Shown here: positions 9,544 through 17,173 of the stretch, piece by piece
Numbering within the stretch: the stretch's first letter is position 1
Layout: each line of letters begins with the position of its first letter
From: Thermoleophilia bacterium
Lineage (GTDB): Bacteria; Actinomycetota; Thermoleophilia; Gaiellales; Gaiellaceae
NCBI GenBank assembly: GCA_017882615.1
Contig: JADGPD010000002.1
Location: 24,027-88,026 of the forward strand
Direction of reading: 5' to 3'
Length of the DNA stretch: 64,000 bases
Translations under genes and position numbers: made by a program
Notes under the pieces: generated by a model
Databases searched by the model: none
Seen by the model: only the letters and a program-made list of their open reading frames with translations
Told to the model about the DNA's origin: nothing

Positions 9544-10860
9544 TCATTCCTTTTCCGGGACAAAGTCGCGCCTGGCAACCTCGTCCAGGAGCTCGAAGAA
9601 GTCCGGGAAGCTTACTGCGACGATGTCCGGGTCATCGATCTCCACGCCTTCGCGGGAGAGAATGCCGGCGATTCCGGCGAGCATGGCGATGCGATGGTCG
9701 TCGTGGGTCTCGACCAATCCGCCCTTGAACCGCGTCGGAACGCCGCGCACCCAGAAGCCGTCGGGCTCCGCGTTGACATGGGCGCCGAGCCCGTTCAAAG
9801 CCTCGGTCGTCGACTGGATCCGGTCGGACTCCTTGGCCCGCAGCTCCTCGGCGCCGCGCACGCGGCTGACGCCGTGAGCCATCGACGCCGCGAGCGCGAA
9901 CAGCGGCAGCTCGTCGACCACGTTGGGCACCTCGTGCGACTCGATCGTCGTCGCCGTCAGCTCGGCCGAGCGAATCCCGAGACTGCCAACCGGCTCGCCG
10001 CCGGAGGAACGCCGGTCGTAGACCGTCGTGCGGGCGCCCATGCGCTCCAGCACGCCGAGAAAGCCGATCCGGGTCGGGTTCAAGTTGACGTCGTGGATGC
10101 GCAATTCGGAGCCGGTGAGGAGCGAGGCGCCAACCAGGAAAGGAGCGGCCGAGGAGAAGTCGCCCGGGATGTCGAGATCGAGCGGCGGGATGCGCTCGGC
10201 CGGCCAGACGCTGATCTCGCTGCCCTCGTGGCGCACGCGGACGCCCAGCGAAGTAAGCATGCGCTCGGTGTGATCACGAGTCGGCACCGGCTCGACTACC
10301 GTCGTCGGGCCGCTCTTCGCGAACAGCCCGGCGAGCAGGATCGCCGACTTGACTTGGGCGCTCGCCACGGGCAAGACGTATGTGGTCGGCTCGAGCGACC
10401 CGCCCGAGATGGTCACCGGTGCCGAGCCGTTCGTTGTCTCGACCTCGGCGCCCATCTGCCTGAGCGGAATGGCGATTCGCTCGTGCGGGCGGCTGGAGAG
10501 CGATTCGTCGCCCGTAAGGACGAAGCGACCTTCCTGACCGGCGAGTACGCCCGCCAGGAGCCTGAGCAAAGTGCCGGCGTTACGGCAGTCGATCGGATGA
10601 TCGGGCGGCCGCAGTCCGCGCAGCCCGACGCCCTCGATCCTGATCGTCCCCGGGCTCGGCTCGCTCACCGTCGCGCCAAGCGAGCGCACGGCGTCGAGGG
10701 CCGCATCGGTGTCGGCCGCGTGCCCGAAGCCGCGGATCTCGCTGACGCCGTCGGCTACCGCGGCCAACAGCGCGGCCCGCTGGCAGAGGCCCTTCACCCC
10801 CGGCACGGCAATGTCGCCGACCAACGCCGCCGCCGGCTCGACTCGCCGAGTAGCGCTCAA
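9544..10860 (-). CDS. aroA: 3-phosphoshikimate 1-carboxyvinyltransferase (EPSP synthase), divergent active site
   Basis: The 438-residue protein is clearly EPSP synthase by overall pattern: VPG.K near the start, NAGTLLRLLAG at 94-104, LPVASAQVKSAILLAG, PTRDHTERML, IPGDFSSAAPF, ELRAKESDRI and DHRIAM. It joins shikimate-3-phosphate to PEP in the chorismate pathway. Unusually, the highly conserved PGDKSxSxR block reads PGVKGLCQR (Lys23 and Arg28 kept, both Ser lost), the Gly before NAGT is Arg93, and RPM is RPH (124-126). The TTG start overlaps the tyrA stop codon (TTGA). It is still most likely the working AroA of the pathway, paired with TyrA, but altered kinetics are possible. Confidence 0.88.
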   Translation of the reverse strand: MSATRRVEPAAALVGDIAVPGVKGLCQRAALLAAVADGVSEIRGFGHAADTDAALDAVRSLGATVSEPSPGTIRIEGVGLRGLRPPDHPIDCRNAGTLLRLLAGVLAGQEGRFVLTGDESLSSRPHERIAIPLRQMGAEVETTNGSAPVTISGGSLEPTTYVLPVASAQVKSAILLAGLFAKSGPTTVVEPVPTRDHTERMLTSLGVRVRHEGSEISVWPAERIPPLDLDIPGDFSSAAPFLVGASLLTGSELRIHDVNLNPTRIGFLGVLERMGARTTVYDRRSSGGEPVGSLGIRSAELTATTIESHEVPNVVDELPLFALAASMAHGVSRVRGAEELRAKESDRIQSTTEALNGLGAHVNAEPDGFWVRGVPTRFKGGLVETHDDHRIAMLAGIAGILSREGVEIDDPDIVAVSFPDFFELLDEVARRDFVPEKE

Positions 10861-11999
10861 GCGTCCTCCTCCATGATGTCCGAGACGACGACGCCGTAGC
10901 CCTGAGCCGCGAGCAGATCGGCCGCCCGCTGCGCCTCGCTCTCACCGGCGATCACGATCGAAAGCGAGCCGCCGCGATCGGGCGAGACGTGCTGCATCTC
11001 CAGGTCTTCGATGTTGATCCGCTCGGCCCCCAACACCTGCGTGATACCGGCCAGCACCCCGGGCTGATCGGCCACGTGCACGCGCAGGCGGAAGAGCCCG
11101 CCCACGCTCGGATAGACCTCGGCCAGCAGATGGCGGCGATACGTCCCGGCTTCGGCGATCCAGTGGCCGACGAACGCGGCGTCGCCGCTCTCGAGCGCCA
11201 GCTCGAGCTGCTCGATCAGACGCCGGTGCTCGGCGAGGGCCTCGCGCAGCGGATCTGCGTTCTCGAGGAAGATGTCGACCCAGATGTGCGGGTTCGCGCC
11301 GGCCACGCGCGTCATGTCTCTGAGCGAGCCGCCCGCGCTGGCCAGCGGCTCGTGACCGCCCACTCTCGTCGTCCCGGCCTGGTTGACGAGCAGGTTGGAG
11401 AGCGCGTGAGGAAGGTGACTGGTCAGCGCAACGAGACGGTCGTGAGCGGCGGGATCGATCGCCACCGGGTGGGCGCCGAGCGAGGCCACGAAGCCGTGCA
11501 GCATGCGGTAGCGGTCGGGGTCGGTGATGACCTGCGGAGTCAGAAACCAGGTCGCGCCTTTGAAGATATCCGCGCTTGCATATTCGGGCCCGCTCGTCTC
11601 CGAGCCGCAGACGGGATGCCCGCCAATGAATCGATTGTCGTCGACGGCGGCCGCGCAGACGGCGCTCTTGGTGGAACCGACATCGGTCACGGTGCAGGAA
11701 TGGTCGACCAGCTCGAGCGCCTCCAGCACGCGCTCGGGCAGGTGAGCGACCGGCGCGGCGACGATCACCAGCTCGGCGGAAGTGACCGCCTCGGCCAGCG
11801 TCTCCGCAGCGAGATCGATGGCGCCGCGCTCGCGCGCGACGCGGAGTGCGCCGGGATCCGGGTCGAAACCGGCAACGTGTGCGGCGCCGGCCTGCTTCGC
11901 CGCAAGCCCGACCGAGGTCCCGATCAGGCCCGTGCCGACGATCGCCAGACGCGAGTGCCTCGCGCCGGGATGGTCTGTTTCTGTTGGCCGAACACTCAT
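10857..11999 (-). CDS. tyrA: Prephenate dehydrogenase with ACT domain
   Basis: TyrA oxidatively decarboxylates prephenate to 4-hydroxyphenylpyruvate for tyrosine synthesis. The 380-residue product has the NAD-binding motif VGTGLIGTSVGL, TDVGSTK, the catalytic-site segment FIGGHPVCGSE and SHLPH. A C-terminal ACT domain (about 300-375, beginning RLRVHVADQPGVLA) suggests feedback control by an amino acid, probably tyrosine. The ATG at 11999 has no ribosome binding site but has TAGACT 8 nt upstream, so it is probably leaderless. It leads the operon and overlaps aroA by 4 nt. Confidence 0.92.
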   Translation of the reverse strand: MSVRPTETDHPGARHSRLAIVGTGLIGTSVGLAAKQAGAAHVAGFDPDPGALRVARERGAIDLAAETLAEAVTSAELVIVAAPVAHLPERVLEALELVDHSCTVTDVGSTKSAVCAAAVDDNRFIGGHPVCGSETSGPEYASADIFKGATWFLTPQVITDPDRYRMLHGFVASLGAHPVAIDPAAHDRLVALTSHLPHALSNLLVNQAGTTRVGGHEPLASAGGSLRDMTRVAGANPHIWVDIFLENADPLREALAEHRRLIEQLELALESGDAAFVGHWIAEAGTYRRHLLAEVYPSVGGLFRLRVHVADQPGVLAGITQVLGAERINIEDLEMQHVSPDRGGSLSIVIAGESEAQRAADLLAAQGYGVVVSDIMEEDA

Positions 12000-12007
12000 T
12001 TCCAGCA

Positions 12008-12013
12008 AGTCTA
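12008..12013 (-). promoter_or_regulatory. -10 element of a leaderless tyrA transcript
   Basis: TAGACT on the minus strand ends 8 nt before the tyrA ATG. No Shine-Dalgarno sequence lies between. The -35 region is not recognisable. Confidence 0.5.
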
Positions 12014-12083
12014 GTGGCGGAGCGCACCATCTCTCCGGCGCCTTGCGCTCCTGCTCATCTGGCGGCGAGCGCGCCCGCTCAGA

Positions 12084-12089
12084 GATAAT
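12084..12089 (+). promoter_or_regulatory. -10 element of a leaderless trpS transcript
   Basis: GATAAT (five of six bases match TATAAT) ends 8 nt before the trpS ATG, with only C/G-rich bases between, so transcription should begin at or next to the start codon. Confidence 0.55.
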
Positions 12090-12097
12090 CCCCCGCG

Positions 12098-13090
12098 ATG
12101 AAGATCTTCTCGGGCATCCAACCGACAGGCGCCAAGCATCTCGGCAACTACTCGGGCGGCTTCCGCCAGTACGCCGCGACGCAGGAACAGGGCGAAGCCT
12201 TCTTCTGCGTCGTCGACCTGCACTCGATCACCAACCCCCACGATCCTCAGGATCTGAGAGAGCGAACGCTCGATCTGGCGGCGCTGATGTTCGCCACCGG
12301 GCTCGACCCCGAGCGCTCGACCGTGTTCGTGCAGAGCCACGTGACGGCGCACGCCGAGGCGGCCTGGCTGCTCTCCGCGGTGACAAGCTACGGCCAGCTC
12401 GGGCGCATGACCCAGTTCAAGGACAAGGCCGAGCAGCAGGAGTTCGTCTCGGCCGGGCTTTTCACCTACCCGGTACTGATGGCCGGCGACATCCTTCTCT
12501 ACCAGACCGACATCGTCCCGATCGGCGACGACCAGCGCCAGCACCTGGAGCTCTCGCGCGACGTGGCCGAGCGCTTCAACTCACGCTTCGGCGAGACCTT
12601 CACGGTGCCCCGCGGCGTCTATCCCGAGAGCGGCGCCCGGGTGATGGACCTGCAGCAGCCAGGTAACAAGATGTCCACCACCGGCGGCAACCCTCAGGGC
12701 ACGATCTACCTGCTCGACCCGCCCGAGGTGGTGCGCAAGAAGGTCAAGACGGCGGTCACCGACTCCGGGCGCGAGATCGTGCACGACCTGAACGAGAAGG
12801 TCGGTATCTCGAACCTGATCGAGATCATGACAGTGGCCAGCGGCGAGTCGATCGCCGAGGTCGAGAAGCGTTTCCAGGGCGCCGGATACGGACAGTTCAA
12901 GAGCGAGGTGGCAGACGCCGTCGTAGCACTACTCGAACCGATCCAGGGCCGCTACCGCGAGCTGCGCGAAGACACCGCCGAGCTCGAGCGGATGCTGGCG
13001 CGCGGCGCGGCCAAGTCGCGCGAGGCGGCGGCGCCCACCCTGGAGAAGATGTACGACCGTATGGGCTTCACCCGACCAAAGGGAGTGTGA
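12098..13090 (+). CDS. trpS: Tryptophanyl-tRNA synthetase
   Basis: This class I aminoacyl-tRNA synthetase charges tRNA-Trp. The 330-residue protein is of normal length, with the HIGH-type motif in PTGAKHLGNY (residues 10-19), the tryptophan-pocket region VLMAGDILLYQTD, and the KMSKS loop as PGNKMSTTGG, a known kind of variant in this family. Its position beside tyrA-aroA (divergent, 98 nt apart) is probably coincidental housekeeping clustering. It is probably translated from a leaderless mRNA and forms a two-gene unit with the YbjQ-like gene. Confidence 0.96.
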   Translation: MKIFSGIQPTGAKHLGNYSGGFRQYAATQEQGEAFFCVVDLHSITNPHDPQDLRERTLDLAALMFATGLDPERSTVFVQSHVTAHAEAAWLLSAVTSYGQLGRMTQFKDKAEQQEFVSAGLFTYPVLMAGDILLYQTDIVPIGDDQRQHLELSRDVAERFNSRFGETFTVPRGVYPESGARVMDLQQPGNKMSTTGGNPQGTIYLLDPPEVVRKKVKTAVTDSGREIVHDLNEKVGISNLIEIMTVASGESIAEVEKRFQGAGYGQFKSEVADAVVALLEPIQGRYRELREDTAELERMLARGAAKSREAAAPTLEKMYDRMGFTRPKGV

Positions 13091-13094
13091 CCAG

Positions 13095-13415
13095 ATGCTG
13101 ATTTCGACCATGAACGACGTTCCCGGCCACGAGATCACCGAAGTCATTGGTGAGGTCTTCGGACTGACGGTGCGCTCGCGCAACGTCGGCGCCCAGATCG
13201 GCGCCGGCCTGAAATCGATCCTCGGCGGCGAGCTGAAGGGAATGACCAAGCAGCTGATCGCGAGCCGCGAAGAAGCCATCGCCCGCTTGACCGAGGAAGC
13301 CGAGGCGAGAGGCGCGAACTGCGTTCTCGCCATGCGCTTCGATGTGTCCGACCTCGGTGGGAACACCATGGCGAGCGAGATCTGCGCCTACGGCACCGCG
13401 GTGAAGATCAACTAG
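13095..13415 (+). CDS. YbjQ/UPF0145 family protein
   Basis: This is a 106-residue cytoplasmic protein of the YbjQ (UPF0145) family, recognised from the block LTVRSRNVGAQIGAG, the central LI..REEA..RL.EEAEARGAN and the C-terminal EICAYGTAVKI. Members form pentameric rings; the function is unknown, although the family has been called heavy-metal-binding. It starts 4 nt after trpS and is followed by a strong terminator, so the two genes are cotranscribed. Confidence 0.9.
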   Translation: MLISTMNDVPGHEITEVIGEVFGLTVRSRNVGAQIGAGLKSILGGELKGMTKQLIASREEAIARLTEEAEARGANCVLAMRFDVSDLGGNTMASEICAYGTAVKIN

Positions 13416-13442
13416 ATCGGGGCAAGGCGAGAGGTTCGATTG

Positions 13443-13465
13443 GGCGCCCGCGACGAGCGGGCGCC
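13443..13465 (+). terminator. Rho-independent terminator after trpS-ybjQ
   Basis: A 9-bp perfect stem (13443-13451 with 13457-13465) with a 5-nt loop is followed on the plus strand by TTTCGTT. It lies between two convergent genes and could act in both directions. Confidence 0.8.
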
Positions 13466-13496
13466 TTTCGTTCTCGCGGCTCTTTCCTCCAAGGAA

Positions 13497-14252
13497 CTAG
13501 CCGGCGGCGAGGCCGGTCAGTTTCTTGAGCGCCTCGACCTCACCCCGGTCGAGCGCCCGCCATTTGCCTGCTGCCAGCCCGTCCAGGTCGAGCCCGGCAT
13601 AGACGCTTCGATGCAGCCGCACGACCGGGCAGCCCACGGCGGCGCACATCAGCTTGACCTGGTGCTTGCGGCCTTCGTGAATGGAGAGCTCGATCAGCTT
13701 GGGCCCGAGCCGCCGCGCTTTGGCCGGCGCCGTACGCCCGTCCTCGAGCTCGATCCCCGCGGCCAGTGTGCGCAGCACGTCATCGGTCGGCTCACGCTCC
13801 AGCTCCGCCTCGTAGACCTTCTCGATCTCGTAGCGGGGATGAGCGAGGTGGTGTGCAAGCTGGCCGTCGTTGGTGAACAGAAGCGCCCCGGTCGTATCGG
13901 CGTCGAGCCTTCCCACCGGCACCACCCGCGGCGTCCGAGGCACCAGCTCGACCACCGTGCGCCTCTTCTGCGGGTCGCTGGCGGTAGTCACGAACCCCGC
14001 CGGTTTGTACAGGAGCAGGTAGGCGAGCTTCTGCTTGGCCACCGGCTTTCCGTCCACCTCGACCAGGTCGCGCGCGGCGACGAAGGTGTTCAGCTGGCCG
14101 GGCTCGCCGTTCACGCGCACGCGGCCGGCCTTGATCAGCTCGTCGGCGCCGCGGCGCGAGGCGACACCGGCACGGGCGAGGTAGGCGTTCAGGCGCACAA
14201 ACGAAGTATCGACCGTCGAGCGGTTCGCGGCCGGCTCCACCCTCGCGTGCAT
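13497..14252 (-). CDS. Pseudouridine synthase, RsuA/RluB family
   Basis: This enzyme isomerises a uridine in ribosomal RNA, most likely in 23S rRNA given its synteny with scpA/scpB (as for rluB). An N-terminal S4 RNA-binding domain (RLNAYLARAGVASRRGADELI) is followed by the catalytic domain with the motif GRLDADTTGALLFTNDG containing the catalytic Asp, and by HEGRKHQVKLMCAAVG. The ATG at 14252 gives 251 residues. A GTG at 14198 would remove an unconserved 18-residue leader and is a fair alternative; neither has a clear ribosome binding site. Confidence 0.9.
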   Translation of the reverse strand: MHARVEPAANRSTVDTSFVRLNAYLARAGVASRRGADELIKAGRVRVNGEPGQLNTFVAARDLVEVDGKPVAKQKLAYLLLYKPAGFVTTASDPQKRRTVVELVPRTPRVVPVGRLDADTTGALLFTNDGQLAHHLAHPRYEIEKVYEAELEREPTDDVLRTLAAGIELEDGRTAPAKARRLGPKLIELSIHEGRKHQVKLMCAAVGCPVVRLHRSVYAGLDLDGLAAGKWRALDRGEVEALKKLTGLAAG

Positions 14253-14299
14253 GCGCGCCGGCGCAGAAGCGTTCGGTGGCGCTCGCCGCCGCGGTTTGG

Positions 14300-14725
14300 C
14301 TAGGCGAGCGCTCCGAGCGCAATCATCGAGAGCATCTCCGGATTGAATGGCTTGGCCAGGAAAGCGACAGCGCCGAGCCCGAGAGCGCGAGCTCGGTGGG
14401 CCTCATGGGCATAGCCGCTCATGAAGATGACTGGAATCTCCCGTGTGCTCTCATGGTCCCTGAGTGCTTCGACAAGCTCGAAACCGTCGCGCTGCGGCAT
14501 GTCCACGTTCGTCACGATGAGATCAGGGCGCTCGGAACGGGCCAGCTCGAGCGCCTCGCCCCCGTCCGACGCCTCGATCACGAAGAACCCGTCCGCCTTC
14601 AGATTGACCGCGCAAATCATCCGGATCGCGGCGTCGTCGTCAACTACGAGTACGCGCCAGACGTGTCCGGCGGCGCCGGTCGATCCCGCGGCCATCGCCG
14701 GCGCGGAAGACGTGGAACCCTTCAC
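14300..14725 (-). CDS. Single-domain response regulator with Asn at the phosphoacceptor site
   Basis: The 141-residue protein is a stand-alone CheY-like receiver domain after a 22-residue Ala/Ser-rich tail. The acidic pair (Asp29-Asp30 in VVDDD), the switch Ser103 (FMSGY) and Lys125 (LAKPF) are all present. The phosphorylation site, where the family has TDxxMP, reads TNVDMP with Asn73, so it should not be phosphorylated in the usual way. Either it acts as a phosphorylation-independent receiver or it mimics one state. The GTG start at 14725 has AGGGGA upstream. It lies 47 nt before the pseudouridine synthase gene on the same strand; no partner kinase is adjacent. Confidence 0.85.
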   Translation of the reverse strand: MKGSTSSAPAMAAGSTGAAGHVWRVLVVDDDAAIRMICAVNLKADGFFVIEASDGGEALELARSERPDLIVTNVDMPQRDGFELVEALRDHESTREIPVIFMSGYAHEAHRARALGLGAVAFLAKPFNPEMLSMIALGALA

Positions 14726-15046
14726 ATCGTCCCCTTTCGAGTAGGGAGTAAGGAACCATCGCCGACCGACGTAAGGCCGGTAGTGCTCTCAACCCGCTCT
14801 TCTGAGGGAAGATCTTCCGGAGCTACTCGTCTTGAGCTCCAGTTGCTGCAGTCGCCGGCGATTGGGGCGACGCAAGCGCCAGCTTATCACCTTGCTCGTC
14901 GCGTCCGGCAGATTTTCCGCGCAATGACCAGAAACGAAACTGGTGAGCGCCTCACCCACCTGGGCGTTCGATCGTGCCTCTCGATGATCGAGAAAGCATC
15001 TCGAGAGATGCCAAGCCGACCTGTGCGGCGTTTACTGTTTTGGGCG
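14726..15046. other. Intergenic region between divergent genes
   Basis: About 320 bases contain no convincing gene. They hold a 12-bp palindrome GGAAGATCTTCC at 14807-14818 and the promoter-like hexamer of the metallo-beta-lactamase-fold gene near the right end. The frame that stays open here in phase with that gene has no family resemblance. Confidence 0.5.
15033..15038 (+). promoter_or_regulatory. -10 element for the metallo-beta-lactamase-fold gene
   Basis: TACTGT ends 8 nt before the ATG at 15047, with no ribosome binding site between, so a leaderless transcript is likely. Confidence 0.4.
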
Positions 15047-15760
15047 ATGGTGGTGCCGCTACTCCAAATCCACTACCTGGGCCATTCGTCGTTTGTGCTG
15101 CGTTTCGCGAGTGGCGTCTCGCTTCTCACCGACTACGGCAAGTCGAATGCCTTCGGCACGGGCAGCCCGATCTACGATCTTGGTGACCTTCAGCCCGACG
15201 TAGTCCTCTATTCACACCACGACGACGATCACGACCGGGGTGACGAGTTTCCGGGCGCCACGATCTTGGACGGCGCTCACCTGCACGAGGAGGTCGGTAT
15301 CGACGGCGTCGTCTTCGAGCCGATCAGGACGAGCGAGCGCGCGCCCGGCGACAACACGAGCTTCCTGATCCTCTTCGAGGAGTTGCGGGTCATCTTCGCC
15401 GGCGACTGTCAGGGCGAGATCGAGGCAGTCGACCAGCCCGCGCAAAGAGAAAGAATCGCGGCGCTCTTTCCAGGGCGAATCGACCTCTTGTTCTTGCCGA
15501 TCGACTGGACGCATCCGATCGCCGCCAAGGCGGCCTCCTTCGTCGAGCTTCTGCGGCCGCGCACCGTGATCCCGATCCACTACTGGAGCCGGCAGGCGAA
15601 GACCGACTTCCTCTCTTTGCTGTCCGGGAAGAACGAGCCCGGGGCGAAGCAATTTCTGGTCGAAGAGCTCGATCGCCCCGACTACGCGATCGACAACGTC
15701 GGCAACGGCGCTGCCTCGACCCGAGTGATCAGCCTCGAGCCGGCGCCCTTCGAAAGCTGA
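15047..15760 (+). CDS. Metallo-beta-lactamase-fold hydrolase, UlaG-like
   Basis: The 237-residue protein begins with the family opening IHYLGHSSFVLRF and contains the downstream landmarks DNTSFL, FAGDCQG and PIHYW of the MBL fold in UlaG/PF13483-like proteins. The central metal-binding motif, usually HxHxDH, reads SHHDDDH: His57, Asp59 in place of the second His, Asp61 and His62. The substrate is unknown. The ATG at 15047 is chosen because residues upstream show no family likeness and a TANNNT element sits 8 nt before it. It ends 30 nt from the convergent scpB. Confidence 0.8.
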   Translation: MVVPLLQIHYLGHSSFVLRFASGVSLLTDYGKSNAFGTGSPIYDLGDLQPDVVLYSHHDDDHDRGDEFPGATILDGAHLHEEVGIDGVVFEPIRTSERAPGDNTSFLILFEELRVIFAGDCQGEIEAVDQPAQRERIAALFPGRIDLLFLPIDWTHPIAAKAASFVELLRPRTVIPIHYWSRQAKTDFLSLLSGKNEPGAKQFLVEELDRPDYAIDNVGNGAASTRVISLEPAPFES

Positions 15761-15790
15761 CGCTACCTACACCCGTCGCCTGATTCGACT

Positions 15791-16396
15791 TCAAGCGCCG
15801 CGTTGCGCAGCCACCACGTGCAGGCGCTCGCGGATCGTTTCGGCGTCACCCTCGAAGTCGTCCAGACGAGGCAGCTCGGCCAGGCTCGCCAGCCCGAACA
15901 CACGCTCGAAGAGCGGAGTGACGCGGTAGCGGATCGCTCCGCCGGGAGCGTCGTCGCGCCCGGCCTCGGCGATCAGCCCGCGCTCGAGCAGGTTGGCGAC
16001 TGTGGCCTCGGCCGCGACGCCGCGGATGCGGGTGATCTCGGGTCGCGTGCAGGGCCCGAGATAGGCGACGATGGCCAGGGTCTCGAGCGCCGCCTGCGAG
16101 AGCGAGCGCTGAACGGGGCGCTCGAACAGGCGCGAGCACGCTCCAGCCGCCTCGCGAGAAGCACGAAACGCGTAACCGCCGGCCACGTGCTCGAGCACGA
16201 TTCCACTCCGACCCTCACTGTGACGCTCGCCAACCAGGCGCAGCGCCGCCTCGACGCGCTCGACGTCGTCATCCGCCGCGGCGGCCAAGTCTTCCAGCGG
16301 CAGCGGCGCCGACGCAACCACCAGCAACGCCTCGACGGTGCGCGCCAGCGCGTCGAGCGGACTCGAGGTGATCAGGCGGAGCGGGCGCTCGTCCAT
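15791..16396 (-). CDS. scpB: Segregation and condensation protein B
   Basis: ScpB is the kleisin-binding winged-helix partner in the SMC-ScpAB condensin complex. The 201-residue product has ALLVVASAPLPLEDLA near the N-terminus and the family core QAALETLAIVAYLGPCTRPEITRIRGV, then LLERGLI and a short C-terminal helix. The ATG at 16396 follows GAGAGGAG and lies inside the end of scpA (25-nt overlap), so the genes are cotranscribed and coupled. Confidence 0.93.
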   Translation of the reverse strand: MDERPLRLITSSPLDALARTVEALLVVASAPLPLEDLAAAADDDVERVEAALRLVGERHSEGRSGIVLEHVAGGYAFRASREAAGACSRLFERPVQRSLSQAALETLAIVAYLGPCTRPEITRIRGVAAEATVANLLERGLIAEAGRDDAPGGAIRYRVTPLFERVFGLASLAELPRLDDFEGDAETIRERLHVVAAQRGA

Positions 16397-17163
16397 GCGG
16401 AACTCCTCTCTGTGTCTCTTCTCTCGACTCGGATGGGCGCGAAGGGTGCGGCCTGCTTGATTGCTACCTCGTCCAGCCTGCCGAGCTCCAGTAGCGCGAG
16501 GAAGGCGACGGCTTGCTCGACACGTGAAAGCTCTCCGAGCTCGTTCTCGAAGTCGAAGCGGCTGCGCCCGGCGAGCAGCGAGCGAAAACGCTGCACGAAC
16601 TGCTCGAGCGGCGGGTAGCGAAGCGCCATGTGCGCCAGGGAAACCGCTTGCGGCGGCGTGGCAAGCACGCGCAAGGCGGCGGCCAGCGCAGCGGGATCGT
16701 GCGGGGCGACCGGACGGGAGACGGGCGGGCGCAGCGGGGCCGGCCCGAGCCGGAAAAAACGATCTTGCTCCTGCTCGAGCCTGCTTGTGAGCCAAGCCGC
16801 GGCCTCCTTAGTGCGCCGGTAGGCCGCCAGGCGGCGCGCCAGCTCCTCGGCGGCCTCCTCGGGCTCCAGCTCGGCCAGCTCCGCCGCCTCGTCGTCGAAG
16901 AGCAGCCGCGCTTTCAGCTCGAGCAGCGCCGAGACCAAAACGAGGAACTCGCCGCAAGCCTCCAGATCGCTCTCTCCCAGCTCGCACTCGTCGGCTCCGT
17001 TCTCGCTGCGATCGCGCCCGAGCAGCTCCTCGATGAAGGCGAGCACGATGCCGGCCACGTCGATCTCCGCGAGATCGATCTCCTCCTTGAGCACAAGGGT
17101 CAGAAGGAGGTCGAGGGGACCCTCGAAGGCCTCGAGATCCAGCTCGAGCTCGGCGACACGCAT
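16372..17163 (-). CDS. scpA: Segregation and condensation protein A
   Basis: ScpA is the kleisin subunit bridging the SMC heads during chromosome compaction. The 263-residue protein has the typical start FEGPLDLLLTLVLKEEIDLAEIDV, a middle acidic helix-rich region, and a C-terminal winged helix ending before the basic tail. It lies 10 nt after lgt and overlaps scpB, so lgt-scpA-scpB form one unit. Confidence 0.93.
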   Translation of the reverse strand: MRVAELELDLEAFEGPLDLLLTLVLKEEIDLAEIDVAGIVLAFIEELLGRDRSENGADECELGESDLEACGEFLVLVSALLELKARLLFDDEAAELAELEPEEAAEELARRLAAYRRTKEAAAWLTSRLEQEQDRFFRLGPAPLRPPVSRPVAPHDPAALAAALRVLATPPQAVSLAHMALRYPPLEQFVQRFRSLLAGRSRFDFENELGELSRVEQAVAFLALLELGRLDEVAIKQAAPFAPIRVERRDTERSSAWTSARSA

Positions 17164-17173
17164 CTCGGCGAGC

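Noticed and set aside
15791-16795. A longer scpB frame starting inside scpA
   Set aside because: The first 133 residues are an out-of-frame reading of scpA; the ATG at 16396 has a good ribosome binding site and the family start.
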